In this document: one piece after another, positions 23,861 through 32,322 of the stretch
Position numbering within the stretch: position 1 is the first letter of the stretch
Layout of the letters: every line of letters begins with the position of its first letter
Source: a bacterium
GTDB lineage: Bacteria; Myxococcota_A; Bradymonadia; REDH01
Length of the DNA: 32,322 bases
Reading direction: 5' to 3'
Assembly: GCA_030427825.1 (NCBI GenBank)
Contig: JAUICO010000054.1
Span: 1 to 32,322, forward strand
The notes under the pieces: model-generated
What the model saw: the letters and a program-made list of their open reading frames with translations, nothing else
Databases searched by the model: none
What the model was told of the DNA's origin: nothing
Translations under genes and position numbers: made by a program

Positions 23861-25284
23861 AAGTATTGATGCTTGGTTGGGAGTTTCCACCACACATTTC
23901 CGGCGGTCTGGGTACCGCATGCTTCGGAATGACTGAGGCGCTGGCGGCGAAAGGGGTCGAGGTGACATTTGTCGTTCCCCGGGCGTACGGCGATGAAGAT
24001 GCGCGCTTCGTGCGGGTCGTTGGATGCAACGATGTTGCCGCCGCGCTGCGGGCAGAAGGCGGCGCAGGAGACCCGACACGGCTGGAAGGGATGGCGGCCG
24101 AGCTGTACGCGGTGGAGTCGGACGACCCGGGGGTTCATCGCCTCGTCGAGGTAGACAGCCTGCTTACACCCTACCTGAACGAAGAGGAGTACAGACGGCG
24201 CCTTGCCAAAGAGCAGGGGATGCGCTCGGACCTGTTGTCGGTTCCCGGCACGACGATGAGCGAGATCCGACAGATTCTCGCGATGCATAGTACAGACCTG
24301 ACCGGCGCACGTCGCGCACGTCGATTCATCGAGAGCTTCGCGCCCTCGGCGTTTACCGGCCGCTATGGTCCTGACCTGATGAGCGAGGTCGCACGTTACG
24401 CCGTCGTGGTCGGTGAGGCGGCGATGAACGAAGACTTCGACGTCATCCATGCTCACGACTGGCTCACCTACCCAGCAGGTATCGTCGCGGCGGCGGTGTC
24501 GGGACGGCCCCTGGTCGTGCATGTTCACGCGACCGAAGTGAATCGAAGCCCTGAGGGTGGGGCGAACCCGCAGGTACGCGAGATCGAAAAGCTGGGCCTC
24601 GACGCGGCAGACCGAATCCTCGCGGTGAGCGATTTCCTCGGTCGAATTCTTGTTGATGAATATGCGGCTGACCCCGCGAAGATTCGGACTGCGCACAACG
24701 GCTTTCTTCCCTTCGACGGTGCGGAGGCTGCAGTGAATCGCCGGACGATACACGACCCGATCGTGTTGCTTCTGGGTCGCGTGACCTTTCAGAAAGGCCC
24801 GGAGTACTTCCTGCGGGCTGCGGCGCGAGTGGTGAAGGCGATTCCAAACGCGCAGTTTGTCATCGCGGGCTCCGGCGACATGCTCTCGTACATCGTTGAA
24901 CTGTCAGCCGAGCTGGGTATCGCGAGAAACGTGCACTTCACCGGATTCCTTCGCGGTGACGCTGTTCGAGAGATGTACGACCAGGCCGATGTGTATGTGA
25001 TGCCGTCAGTGAGCGAGCCCTTTGGAATCGCTCCCCTTGAGGCGATGTCCCTCGGGACGCCGGTCATTATCTCCAAACAAAGCGGAGTCGCCGAGGTCGT
25101 GTCTGGGGCGCTTACGATCGACTTCTGGGACGTCGAGGCGATGGCGGACAAGATCATCGCGGTCCTGCAGCAGCCGGCGCTCAGAAAGCAGCTGGTCGAG
25201 ACCGCGCACCGGGACCTGTCGCGCCTGAGCTGGGCAGAGATGGTCGACACGCTGATAGACGTTTACACAGAGGTGCTCTCATGA
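23857..25284 (+). CDS. GT4-family glycosyltransferase, probable glucan synthase
   Basis: A 475-residue GT-B glycosyltransferase. The N-terminal domain starts MKVLMLGWEFPPHISGGLGT, with the Gly-rich acceptor/donor loop of glycogen synthase-like enzymes; a charged helical block (about residues 75-165) precedes FDVIHAHDWLTYPAGI. The C-terminal domain has LLLGRVTFQKGPEYFLRAA and the EX7E motif in SEPFGIAPLEAMSLGTPVI (Glu387, Glu395), typical of retaining GT4 enzymes. Flanked by debranching enzyme and GH57 amylase with four-base overlaps on both sides, it probably elongates alpha-1,4-glucan or makes maltose-type primers. Donor (ADP- or UDP-glucose) cannot be told from sequence. Confidence 0.9.
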   Translation: MKVLMLGWEFPPHISGGLGTACFGMTEALAAKGVEVTFVVPRAYGDEDARFVRVVGCNDVAAALRAEGGAGDPTRLEGMAAELYAVESDDPGVHRLVEVDSLLTPYLNEEEYRRRLAKEQGMRSDLLSVPGTTMSEIRQILAMHSTDLTGARRARRFIESFAPSAFTGRYGPDLMSEVARYAVVVGEAAMNEDFDVIHAHDWLTYPAGIVAAAVSGRPLVVHVHATEVNRSPEGGANPQVREIEKLGLDAADRILAVSDFLGRILVDEYAADPAKIRTAHNGFLPFDGAEAAVNRRTIHDPIVLLLGRVTFQKGPEYFLRAAARVVKAIPNAQFVIAGSGDMLSYIVELSAELGIARNVHFTGFLRGDAVREMYDQADVYVMPSVSEPFGIAPLEAMSLGTPVIISKQSGVAEVVSGALTIDFWDVEAMADKIIAVLQQPALRKQLVETAHRDLSRLSWAEMVDTLIDVYTEVLS

Positions 25285-26468
25285 AGCAGGTCGTATTTTA
25301 TTTCCAGGTCCATCAGCCGTACCGATTGCGCGAGTATTCCTACTTCGATATCGGGCACGACCATCGATACTTTGACGACGAGCTGAACGAAGAGGTCGTC
25401 AAGCGCGTCGCTCAGAAGTGTTACGTGCCGATGAACCGTGTGCTTCTTGAGCAGATACGCGCGCATGAGGGGCGCTTCCGCTTCGCCATGTCCATCTCAG
25501 GGACAGCCATACACCAGATGGAGAACTGGGCCCCGGAGGCCCTGGATTCATTCCGCGCGCTGGTCGATACGGGTTGCGTGGAGCTGCTCTCTGAGACCTA
25601 CTACCACTCCCTGTCCGCGCTCTATGATGAGGACGAGTTTGCCGCGCAGGTTGCGCAGCATCGGCGCACCGTCGAGGGCATCTTCGGTGTCACGCCGCGT
25701 GTGTTCCGCAACACGGAGCTCATCTACAGCAACCACATTGCCTGGCGTGTTCAGCAGCTGGGGTTCGCGGGCATGATGGCCGAGGGCGCGGATCACGTCC
25801 TCAACGGGCGCAGCCCCGGTGAGGTGTACAGCGCGCATGGCTCCGGGTTGCCGCTTCTGCTGCGCAGCTATCAGCTCTCAGATGACATCGCGTTTCGATT
25901 CAGCAACCGTGGTTGGCAGGAACACCCCCTTACAAGCGAGAAGTTCGCCGACTGGGTGCGCGCGCAGCGGGACACGGACCAGGTCGTCGGACTGTTCATG
26001 GACTACGAGACCTTCGGTGAGCATCAGTGGGAGGACACGGGCATCTTCGACTTCATGCGCCACCTCCCGGGCTCTCTGCTCGGCCAGGGGAACTGCGGCT
26101 TCATGACCCCCTCTGAGGCGCTGGCAACCCACGCTCCCCGTGGTGAGATCGACAGCCATGACCCCCTCTCGTGGGCCGATGTTGAACGTGATCTGAGCGC
26201 CTGGTTGGGCAACTCGATGCAGCGCGCCGCCACCGACGCGCTCTACGATCTCGCCGGGCTCGCGCACGAAGCGGCAGCGAGGGGCAGGCCTGAGCTGCTG
26301 AAGGCATGGCGCCTCCTTACGACCTCTGATCACGTGTACTACATGGCGACGAAGGACCATTCGGACGCTGAGGTCCACAATTACTTCTCCCACCGGGAGA
26401 CGCCCCATGATTCCTACATCGCGTTCATGAGCGTGCTCGGAGACCTTCGCCGCCAACTGGCACAATAG
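25281..26468 (+). CDS. GH57 alpha-amylase family protein
   Basis: A 395-residue glycoside hydrolase of family 57 hydrolysing or transferring alpha-1,4-glucan chains in the cytoplasm. The family motifs are in order: FYFQVHQPYRLREYSYF (motif 1), ELLSETYYHSLSALYDEDEF, VFRNTELIYSNHIAW with the expected nucleophile Glu146, and GLFMDYETFGEHQWEDTGIF with the acid/base Asp241. The last motif is WRLLTTSDHVYYMATKDHSD. It resembles the short archaeal-type GH57 amylases that sit beside debranching enzymes, not the longer GH57 branching enzymes. The ATG overlaps the previous stop (ATGA). Confidence 0.92.
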   Translation: MKQVVFYFQVHQPYRLREYSYFDIGHDHRYFDDELNEEVVKRVAQKCYVPMNRVLLEQIRAHEGRFRFAMSISGTAIHQMENWAPEALDSFRALVDTGCVELLSETYYHSLSALYDEDEFAAQVAQHRRTVEGIFGVTPRVFRNTELIYSNHIAWRVQQLGFAGMMAEGADHVLNGRSPGEVYSAHGSGLPLLLRSYQLSDDIAFRFSNRGWQEHPLTSEKFADWVRAQRDTDQVVGLFMDYETFGEHQWEDTGIFDFMRHLPGSLLGQGNCGFMTPSEALATHAPRGEIDSHDPLSWADVERDLSAWLGNSMQRAATDALYDLAGLAHEAAARGRPELLKAWRLLTTSDHVYYMATKDHSDAEVHNYFSHRETPHDSYIAFMSVLGDLRRQLAQ

Positions 26469-26526
26469 CAGCGCGGCCGTTCTCGGGTTACACTCAGATT
26501 CGAACTTCAGACACAGGCAAAGTCAA

Positions 26527-29500
26527 ATGGCAGATCTGTCGCAGGCAGACCCAACCGCAAACCGGGACGATCACCGCTTCTTCGAGGTCAGCTGGGAGAT
26601 ATGCAACAAGGTGGGCGGCATACACACCGTCATCAGCTCCCGTGCAATGCTGATGACTGGTCGCTTCGGAGACAACTACGTCGCGATCGGGCCCTGGCTG
26701 CCTTCGGGTGAAGATGGCGACCTGCCCTTCGACGACGACGCTTCGATGCAGGGAGTCGTCGATGCCTGCTCGATGCGCGGCGTCGCCGTTCGCGTGGGTC
26801 GCTGGCGAATTCCCGGCCGTCCGCGCACCATACTTGTCGACTCCTCACGCCTGCTCGAGCGCAAGGACGAGATTCTGGCGCAGCTGTGGGAGAGTGACGG
26901 GATCGACTCACTCGCAGCTTCCTGGGAATTCGTTGAGCCGACGCTCTTCTCTGTGGCAGCCGCAAACGTCATCGACGCCTGGCACGGCTACTTCGCCGAC
27001 GATGGAGTGACGGACGCGGTCGCGTACTTTCATGAATGGCTCTCGGGAGCCGGCGTGTTCGAGCTGGCGCGGCTCCGCCCCGGCATCGGCCGTGTGTTTG
27101 TAACGCACGCGACGGTCGTTGGTCGCTCCCTCGCTTCACGGGGTCACATCGTCGACTCCATCGGTGAGCTTCCGTCGCCGACCGACACAGCACGCGAGAT
27201 GGGCGTCATTGCAAAGCACTCCATGGAGACCGCAGCAGCCAGGCGTGCGGATGTGTTTGCAACAGTCAGTCGCATCACCGCTGAAGAAGCGACAGCGGTT
27301 CTTCGGCGACGCCCGGACCTTGTGGTGCCAAACGGCCTCGACACGGCGGTGATCGACGAGCTCCTCAAGGGCCACGATGTCGCGAGCTCCCGGCGGGTGC
27401 TGCGCGAACTCTGTGCCCGCTTCCTGGGCACCGGGATCAACGGCGATCGATTCGTAGCCACATCTGGACGCTACGAGTTTCACAACAAGGGTATCGACCT
27501 TTTCCTCGACGCGCTCGCCGACCTCAACGGTCGCCCCGGTGAGCCGATTGTCGCGCTGATCCTGGTTCCGGCCGGCGCCGGCGGGCCGCGTCGCGAGCTG
27601 CTGAAGCGCATGGCCGCCCCGCCGAATACCTTCGAAGGTCCGGTGGGGATCTCTACGCATGAACTACACGATGAATGCAACGACCCGATCGCGGCGCGCT
27701 GCCGCCGGCTGGGCCTCGACAACGCACTCGGCAGCCGCGTGCGGGTTGTGCACATTCCGATCTACCTGCACGGCAATGACGGCCTGGTGAACCTGCCGTA
27801 CGAAGCTGTCCTCAGCGCGGCAGATCTCAGCGTGTTCCCGTCCTTCTATGAACCCTGGGGCTATACGCCTCAGGAGAGCATCGCTGTCGGTGTTCCGACG
27901 ATCACCAGCGATCTCGCGGGCTTTGGGCGATGGGCGCTCGAAGACGGTGTTACGCCTCGCGACGGGGTGGCCGTGTTGAAGCGCCACGGCGTGGAGGAGT
28001 CCGTCTGCCGAGCCGAACTGGGTACGTTGATCGACCGCATGATCTCGATGCTCAACGAGAGTGAAGCGGAGCTGAAGTCCGCCTGTCGAGAGACCGTCAC
28101 GAAGGTAACATGGCCCTATCTGCTGGCGAACTACGAGCAGGCTTCCGCCGAGGCGATCGCGGTTGCCAGGCAGCGGGCGACGGGCGGTCGCCCCGGTGCT
28201 GCGACTCTGTCGTTGCCCGTCATGAAAGTCGAGGCGACCCCGCACGGCGATCGTCCCAACCTGGTCTACGTAGACGTCGCGATGCAGCTCCCCGTCGCGT
28301 TGAGTGCCCTCAACGAGCTGGCCGCCAACTTCTGGTGGTGCTGGGACCCCGACGCCACCGAACTCTTCCACGACCTCGACGAGCAGGGCTGGGCTGACGC
28401 CCGCAGCAACCCGACGGTGCTGCTGCGAAATCTGAGCAGCGAGCGTGTGGCTGAGATCTGCGCCGATGTCGCGTTGATGGCGCGCGTTGAACGGGTTGTC
28501 TCCCGCTTTCACGCCTACATGTCGGCCGCCGACACGACGGTCCGTCCGTGTCCACCGCACGATCTGTCGCCTGAGAAACCGGCGGCATACTTCTCCATGG
28601 AGTTTGGAATCCACGAATCGCTCAAGATTTACAGCGGGGGGCTGGGCGTCCTTGCCGGCGATCATCTCAAGACCGCGAGCGACATGAACCTGCCCCTGGT
28701 AGGGGTGGGCCTCTTCTATGCGTCGGGCTACGCGGACCAGCGTATCAACGAAGACGGCACGCAGATCGCGTTGCCACAATCCAACGATCTCGCCTCGCTG
28801 CCGTTGACGGAGGTCGTCGACGAGGACGGCGAGCCCGTGATTATCAGTGTTGAACAGCCAAACAACACTGTGTTTGCGAGAATCCTGAGAGTCGCAGTGG
28901 GCCGGATCACGCTGTACCTGCTCGATTCAAACATTGACGAGAACAGCGCGTCTGATCGACGCCTCTGCGATCGCCTGTACATCGGCGACCGTGAGATGCG
29001 GCTGCGACAGGAGCTGTTGCTGGGCGTTGGCGGCGTGCGCGCGCTGCGTGCAATCGGTGTCGGGGCTCGTGTGTTTCATCTCAATGAAGGGCACTCTGCC
29101 TTCTCGAGCCTTGAGCGCGTCGCACGAAATATGGAGGAGGCCGGTCTCAGCTACAAGCAGGCCGTCAGCTTCGTGCGTCAGACTACGTTGTACACAACAC
29201 ACACACCGGTCGCCGCCGGGCACGACAGCTTCTCTGAGTCCCTGCTTCGTTACTGGTGCCCGAACTACACGGACCTCTTTGGTATCTCGTGGCGCGAGCT
29301 GATCGGCCTCGGCCAGGCACCCGGCGAAAGAGGGGTGCTGCACATGAGCTACCTTGCTGCCAACTTCGCCGCGGTCATCAACGGAGTCAGCGAGATACAC
29401 GGCCGGGTATCGAAGGGCATTTTTCACCCCCTGATGCCGGGTCTCACTGTTGACGAGGTGCCGATCACTGCGGTGACAAATGGGATTCACGTGCCCTCGT

Positions 29501-30792
29501 GGGCAAGCCGCGAGGTCTCGCGGCGCCTGGCGCCCGACGGGCATCGTCTGTGTGGCCCGGACTACGAAGACGCAGCGAAGTCGATGTCAGATTCAGAGAT
29601 CTGGCAGATGCGGCAGAGCTGTCACCGGCACTTTGTCGGCGAGCTGACCAGGCTCTTTCAGCACTACCTCAGCAGTCGGCCCTACGCCTCCTCCTACCTG
29701 CGCGATGCGCTGGATTACCTGAACCCCTGCGCGCTGACGATCGGGTATGCGCGGCGTGTGGCTCCATACAAACGGTTGGGTCTTCTCTTCAGCGACGTTG
29801 ATCGTCTCGCGCGCCTGGTCAACAATCCGGAGCGCCCGGTGCGTATCTACATCGCCGGTAAGGCGCACCCGCAGGACCAGGCGGGCGCCGACATTCTCGC
29901 GCACGCAGTGCGAGCATCGAAGCGGCCGGAGCTTTCAGGTCGCGTTGTCATTATCGAAGGCTATGACATGTTCCTCGGGCGCCTGCTTGTGCAGGGCGTG
30001 GATCTCTGGCTCAACACGCCGCGGCCGCCGCTCGAAGCCAGTGGGACCTCGGGGATGAAGGCAGCGGCCAACGGCGTCCTCAACCTTTCGACCCGCGATG
30101 GTTGGTTTGCCGAAGGCTACAACGAGAAGAACAGTTGGCAGATCGGCGGTCGGATGTTTGATCGCTCCGAGGTGCAGGACGCCCATGATGCCGAAGAGCT
30201 GTATCGCCTCCTCGAAGACGAGGTCGTGAACGAGTACTACGACCGCAACGCAGAGGGCGCTCCCACCCGCTGGGTGGCGCGGGTTCGTGAAAACCTGGCG
30301 ACCATGCCGGCGCAGTTCAGCTCAGAGCGCATGGTGGGCGACTACGTGCGCATCGGGTACTCTCGGCTCAGCGCGGCGGCCGACGACCTCAGCGCAAACG
30401 ACCACGCGGGATCCCGCGAACTCGCTGAGCGCCATCGCCGGATTCGTGAGGGATTCCCTGAGCTCGAAGTTGTCACGGTAGAGCACGCGCAAACCGATTC
30501 GCTGACCATAGGCGACACGGTTCGTGTCGGCCTGAATGTACGTCTTGGGCCCCTGGCTCCAGAGGACATTCGGGCGGAGTTTGTCTATGGATATGCTGAC
30601 AGGAATGGCGAGCTGCGCGACGCGAGCACCATCGCGCTGGAGTTGGAGTCACGGCTCAGTGACGGAGTGTTTCACTACACAGTGAAGTTCCCGCTCACTC
30701 GCGCCGGACGTTTTGCGACCGGTGTGCGTGTGCGCGCAGCAATGCTCAGCCCCTATGACGACGTACTCGCTGATCTGACGTGCTGGGCCTGA
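26527..30792 (+). CDS. Fusion of GT3 glycogen synthase and GT35 alpha-glucan phosphorylase
   Basis: One uninterrupted 1421-codon frame. Residues about 15-560 are a eukaryote-type (GT3) glycogen synthase: FFEVSWEICNKVGGIHTVIS, VAYFHEWLSGAGVFELARL, FVTHATVVGRSLASRG, HNKGIDLFLDALADL, and SFYEPWGYTPQE with Glu442 and Glu450 of the catalytic acidic pair. After a short linker, residues about 579-665 match the DUF3417 entry domain of GlgP-type phosphorylases (ALNELAANFWWCWDPDA). Residues 685-1300 are the phosphorylase: AAYFSMEFGIHESLKIYSGG, FHLNEGHSAFSSLER, TTHTPVAAGHDSF, GYARRVAPYKRLGL, and EASGTSGMKAAANG with PLP-Lys1178. A C-terminal beta-sandwich (about 1310-1421) ends the chain. Both active sites look intact. 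It follows the GH57 gene by 58 nt in the same direction. Confidence 0.93.
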   Translation: MADLSQADPTANRDDHRFFEVSWEICNKVGGIHTVISSRAMLMTGRFGDNYVAIGPWLPSGEDGDLPFDDDASMQGVVDACSMRGVAVRVGRWRIPGRPRTILVDSSRLLERKDEILAQLWESDGIDSLAASWEFVEPTLFSVAAANVIDAWHGYFADDGVTDAVAYFHEWLSGAGVFELARLRPGIGRVFVTHATVVGRSLASRGHIVDSIGELPSPTDTAREMGVIAKHSMETAAARRADVFATVSRITAEEATAVLRRRPDLVVPNGLDTAVIDELLKGHDVASSRRVLRELCARFLGTGINGDRFVATSGRYEFHNKGIDLFLDALADLNGRPGEPIVALILVPAGAGGPRRELLKRMAAPPNTFEGPVGISTHELHDECNDPIAARCRRLGLDNALGSRVRVVHIPIYLHGNDGLVNLPYEAVLSAADLSVFPSFYEPWGYTPQESIAVGVPTITSDLAGFGRWALEDGVTPRDGVAVLKRHGVEESVCRAELGTLIDRMISMLNESEAELKSACRETVTKVTWPYLLANYEQASAEAIAVARQRATGGRPGAATLSLPVMKVEATPHGDRPNLVYVDVAMQLPVALSALNELAANFWWCWDPDATELFHDLDEQGWADARSNPTVLLRNLSSERVAEICADVALMARVERVVSRFHAYMSAADTTVRPCPPHDLSPEKPAAYFSMEFGIHESLKIYSGGLGVLAGDHLKTASDMNLPLVGVGLFYASGYADQRINEDGTQIALPQSNDLASLPLTEVVDEDGEPVIISVEQPNNTVFARILRVAVGRITLYLLDSNIDENSASDRRLCDRLYIGDREMRLRQELLLGVGGVRALRAIGVGARVFHLNEGHSAFSSLERVARNMEEAGLSYKQAVSFVRQTTLYTTHTPVAAGHDSFSESLLRYWCPNYTDLFGISWRELIGLGQAPGERGVLHMSYLAANFAAVINGVSEIHGRVSKGIFHPLMPGLTVDEVPITAVTNGIHVPSWASREVSRRLAPDGHRLCGPDYEDAAKSMSDSEIWQMRQSCHRHFVGELTRLFQHYLSSRPYASSYLRDALDYLNPCALTIGYARRVAPYKRLGLLFSDVDRLARLVNNPERPVRIYIAGKAHPQDQAGADILAHAVRASKRPELSGRVVIIEGYDMFLGRLLVQGVDLWLNTPRPPLEASGTSGMKAAANGVLNLSTRDGWFAEGYNEKNSWQIGGRMFDRSEVQDAHDAEELYRLLEDEVVNEYYDRNAEGAPTRWVARVRENLATMPAQFSSERMVGDYVRIGYSRLSAAADDLSANDHAGSRELAERHRRIREGFPELEVVTVEHAQTDSLTIGDTVRVGLNVRLGPLAPEDIRAEFVYGYADRNGELRDASTIALELESRLSDGVFHYTVKFPLTRAGRFATGVRVRAAMLSPYDDVLADLTCWA

Positions 30793-30816
30793 GTCGTTCC
30801 GGCGTGAGCTGGCCCC

Positions 30817-31320
30817 TCAGGGGTTCAGGTGCTGCTCAGGGTTACGTTGAAAAGTACGAATGCAGCGCGGGCAGCAGAAGTACACGTTCTGCTCCTCGTG
30901 TTCGACGAAGGGCGCGTCTTCGGTGACGCGGAACACCTCGCTTGAGACCGGGCACTGTGTCAGGTCGCCGATCGCTGCGCCGGGCTGGGCCACGAGGTCT
31001 GCCGGATCGTATTGTCCCTGCCGCAGTACATGGTCCATGTCGTTGTGTGCATGGTCCGCATGATTGTGCCCTGCGTGTGCTTCGGCTTCATCGGCAGCGG
31101 CCGGCTGAGAGTCTGCAGCCTCTTGCTGTGCGTCGGCGTGCTCGGCGTGCTCGGCGTGCTCGGCGTGCTCGGCGTGCTCGGCGTGCTCGGCTTCATTCGC
31201 TGCGCTGTTGTCAGTGACAGGCTGCGCAACGTTCGCCTCACTCGCAGAGTCCTCACTCTTGTCGCAGCCGGCTGCGAAGAGCACCAACGCGATGGTTGCC
31301 ATGATTGCTTTGATTCTCAT
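30817..31320 (-). CDS. His-rich lipoprotein with C-terminal YHS-like metal-binding domain
   Basis: A 167-residue lipoprotein: signal MRIKAIMATIALVLFAAGC with lipidated Cys19. A run of (Glu-His-Ala) repeats follows (residues 45-62), then an acidic Ala-rich stretch and a second His cluster (HAGHNHADHAHNDMDH, residues 82-97). The C-terminal part (about 120-167) looks like a YHS/TRASH metal-binding domain: TQCPVSSEVF (Cys123) and NVYFCCPRCIRTFQRNPEQH (Cys149, Cys150, Cys153). GGGAGAAGAAGG precedes the ATG. That ATG overlaps the stop of the CusA/CzcA gene, so the two are expressed together; a periplasmic or outer-membrane Cu, Zn or similar ion trap serving the efflux pump is the likely role. Confidence 0.85.
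   Translation of the reverse strand: MRIKAIMATIALVLFAAGCDKSEDSASEANVAQPVTDNSAANEAEHAEHAEHAEHAEHAEHADAQQEAADSQPAAADEAEAHAGHNHADHAHNDMDHVLRQGQYDPADLVAQPGAAIGDLTQCPVSSEVFRVTEDAPFVEHEEQNVYFCCPRCIRTFQRNPEQHLNP
31141..31185. repeat. Five perfect 9-bp tandem repeats inside the His-rich lipoprotein
   Basis: CTCGGCGTG occurs five times in succession, with one near copy on each side (31132 and 31186). On the coding strand each unit encodes His-Ala-Glu. Being a perfect array whose unit is a multiple of three, copy number could vary between strains without shifting frame. Confidence 0.85.
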
Positions 31321-32322
31321 CCTTCTTCTCCCTGTGTTTCGGCGGCGGACCGTCCGCTGCCTTCGTTTGCCGCCACGACCGATGTTTGTCCGGCGTGGCG
31401 AATTCTGAACTTGAGCTCTTCGCTGAATGACGTGAGGGTCGGGACCACGAAGAGGGTGATCAACTCGATGGACATGCCGCCCAGGATCGGCAGCGCCATG
31501 GGGCGCATCACGTCGGCGCCGGTGCCCTGACTGGTCATGACCGGAAGGAGTGCGAGCAGCGTCGTCGCGGTTGTCATCAGACACGCGCGAATTCTCCGCG
31601 TGCCGGCCTGTACGACCTTGTCCGTGATTTCGGAGAGGCTGCGCGGGTCCTCGCGAAACTCGCGGCGAAGACACTCCGACATGACAACGCCATCATCTGT
31701 CGCGACCCCGAAGAGCGCGATGAAGCCAACCCACACAGCGACGCTGAGGTTCGTGGGCTCCAGGTTGAAGACGTCACGAATCGGTGTGCCGAAAGCCGAC
31801 CAGCTCATGAACTGCGGGTCAGCACACAACCAGATGAACACGAAGCCGCCCGACAGAGCGACGACAATGCCGCTGAAAATGATCAGCGCAGTGATGATCG
31901 AGCGGAACTGCAGATAAAGAACCATGAAGATGGTCAGCAGAACCAGAGGTACGAGCAGCGACAGGCGCTTGTTTGCCCGCTCCGTGTTTTCCCAGGAGCC
32001 GGCGAACGACCAGCTGACGCCCGGCAGGACCTGCAGCTCGCCGTCGCGTGCTGCCCGATCGAGGGCGTCAGACACCGAGGCGATGACCTCGCCGTCTCCG
32101 GTACCTTCGCGGCGGTCAAACATGACAAAGGTTGTCAGACGGCCGTCTTCTGAACGCAGCATCTGTGGGCCTCGCACGAACTCGATATCGGCGACTTCGC
32201 TCAGGCGAACAGGTGTTCCGTTCGGCGTGTCGATGAGTATCTCGGCGATGCTGTTTGGATCATCGCGCAACGCGCGCGGATACCGCATCGTGATGTCGTA
32301 GCGATTGCGGCCGTCGATTGTG
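31317..32322 (-). CDS. CusA/CzcA-type heavy-metal RND efflux pump, C-terminal part (partial)
   Basis: The frame stays open through the right edge of the window (reading TIDGRNRYDITMRYPRALRD at the edge), so the 5' part is missing and the internal ATG at 32288 is not the start. The visible 335 residues match the C-terminal third of HME-RND inner-membrane pumps: a porter-domain segment MRYPRALRDDPNSI, VRLSEVADIEFVRGPQML, the GVSWSFAGSWENTERA block, then five or six membrane helices including SLLVPLVLLTIFMVLYLQFR and VGFIALFGVATDDGVVMSE, and ALLPVMTSQGTGADVMRPMA. Such pumps export Cu, Ag, Zn, Co or Cd by proton antiport with a CusBC-type adaptor and channel. Specificity cannot be told from this part. 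The stop overlaps the metal-binding lipoprotein start. Confidence 0.92.
   Translation of the reverse strand, partial: TIDGRNRYDITMRYPRALRDDPNSIAEILIDTPNGTPVRLSEVADIEFVRGPQMLRSEDGRLTTFVMFDRREGTGDGEVIASVSDALDRAARDGELQVLPGVSWSFAGSWENTERANKRLSLLVPLVLLTIFMVLYLQFRSIITALIIFSGIVVALSGGFVFIWLCADPQFMSWSAFGTPIRDVFNLEPTNLSVAVWVGFIALFGVATDDGVVMSECLRREFREDPRSLSEITDKVVQAGTRRIRACLMTTATTLLALLPVMTSQGTGADVMRPMALPILGGMSIELITLFVVPTLTSFSEELKFRIRHAGQTSVVAANEGSGRSAAETQGEEG

Noticed and set aside
25281..26468. GH57 branching enzyme, which would complete the glycogen pathway
   Set aside because: At 395 residues it lacks the long C-terminal helical domain of GH57 branching enzymes and its motifs fit the short amylase type.
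27664..28779. A 371-codon - strand open frame inside the fusion gene
   Set aside because: It lies across the junction of the two enzyme halves but is a compositional shadow of the coding strand.
31141..31185. CRISPR-like array
   Set aside because: The 9-bp units are contiguous without spacers and lie in frame inside a gene, so this is a coding microsatellite-type repeat.

Overview
The window is GC-rich (by eye about 60-65%), densely coded on both strands, and contains no RNA genes, insertion sequences or CRISPR arrays that I can see. Several features point to the Myxococcota or a neighbouring delta-proteobacterial lineage: lipoproteins with Asp/Thr/Gly-rich linkers, a secreted seven-bladed RCC1 propeller, an alkylglycerone-phosphate synthase homologue (ether lipids), a ParA ATPase with a roadblock-like partner, and a eukaryote-type (GT3) glycogen synthase. 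This assignment is inference; no marker gene is present.

Layout. (1) 1-1826, + strand: the end of a 4-hydroxy-2-oxovalerate aldolase, a hydratase/decarboxylase of the meta-cleavage pathway, and a crotonase-fold enzyme. (2) 1889-7111, - strand: a redox trio (2-Cys peroxiredoxin, thioredoxin-like, glutaredoxin-like protein lacking its first active-site Cys), a tightly coupled pair of acyl-CoA dehydrogenases, a small PII-like protein with a shortened T-loop region, and a two-domain lipoprotein. (3) 7327-7668, - strand: a DUF2853 protein. (4) 7913-13041, + strand: dapD, a class I/II aminotransferase (plausibly the following lysine-pathway step), the ether-lipid synthase and the RCC1 lipoprotein. 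(5) 13070-16153, - strand: a Na+/alanine-type symporter, a ParA ATPase and a roadblock-like protein, overlapping head to tail. (6) 16360-17859, - strand: a secreted lipase-like lipoprotein. (7) 18197-20213, + strand: an atypical neurotransmitter:sodium symporter and an overlapping small membrane-anchored protein. (8) 20259-21470, - strand: an M20 amidohydrolase. (9) 21845-30792, + strand: a glycogen module of debranching enzyme, GT4 glucosyltransferase, GH57 amylase and a 1421-residue fusion of GT3 glycogen synthase to GT35 alpha-glucan phosphorylase. (10) 30817-32322, - strand: a His-rich YHS-domain lipoprotein behind the C-terminal part of a CusA/CzcA heavy-metal efflux pump.

The most striking item is the synthase-phosphorylase fusion, which places opposing activities of glycogen turnover on one chain next to the debranching and hydrolytic enzymes. 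Next come the symporter-ParA-roadblock operon and the symporter at 18197, which has lost the gate arginine while keeping the partner aspartate.
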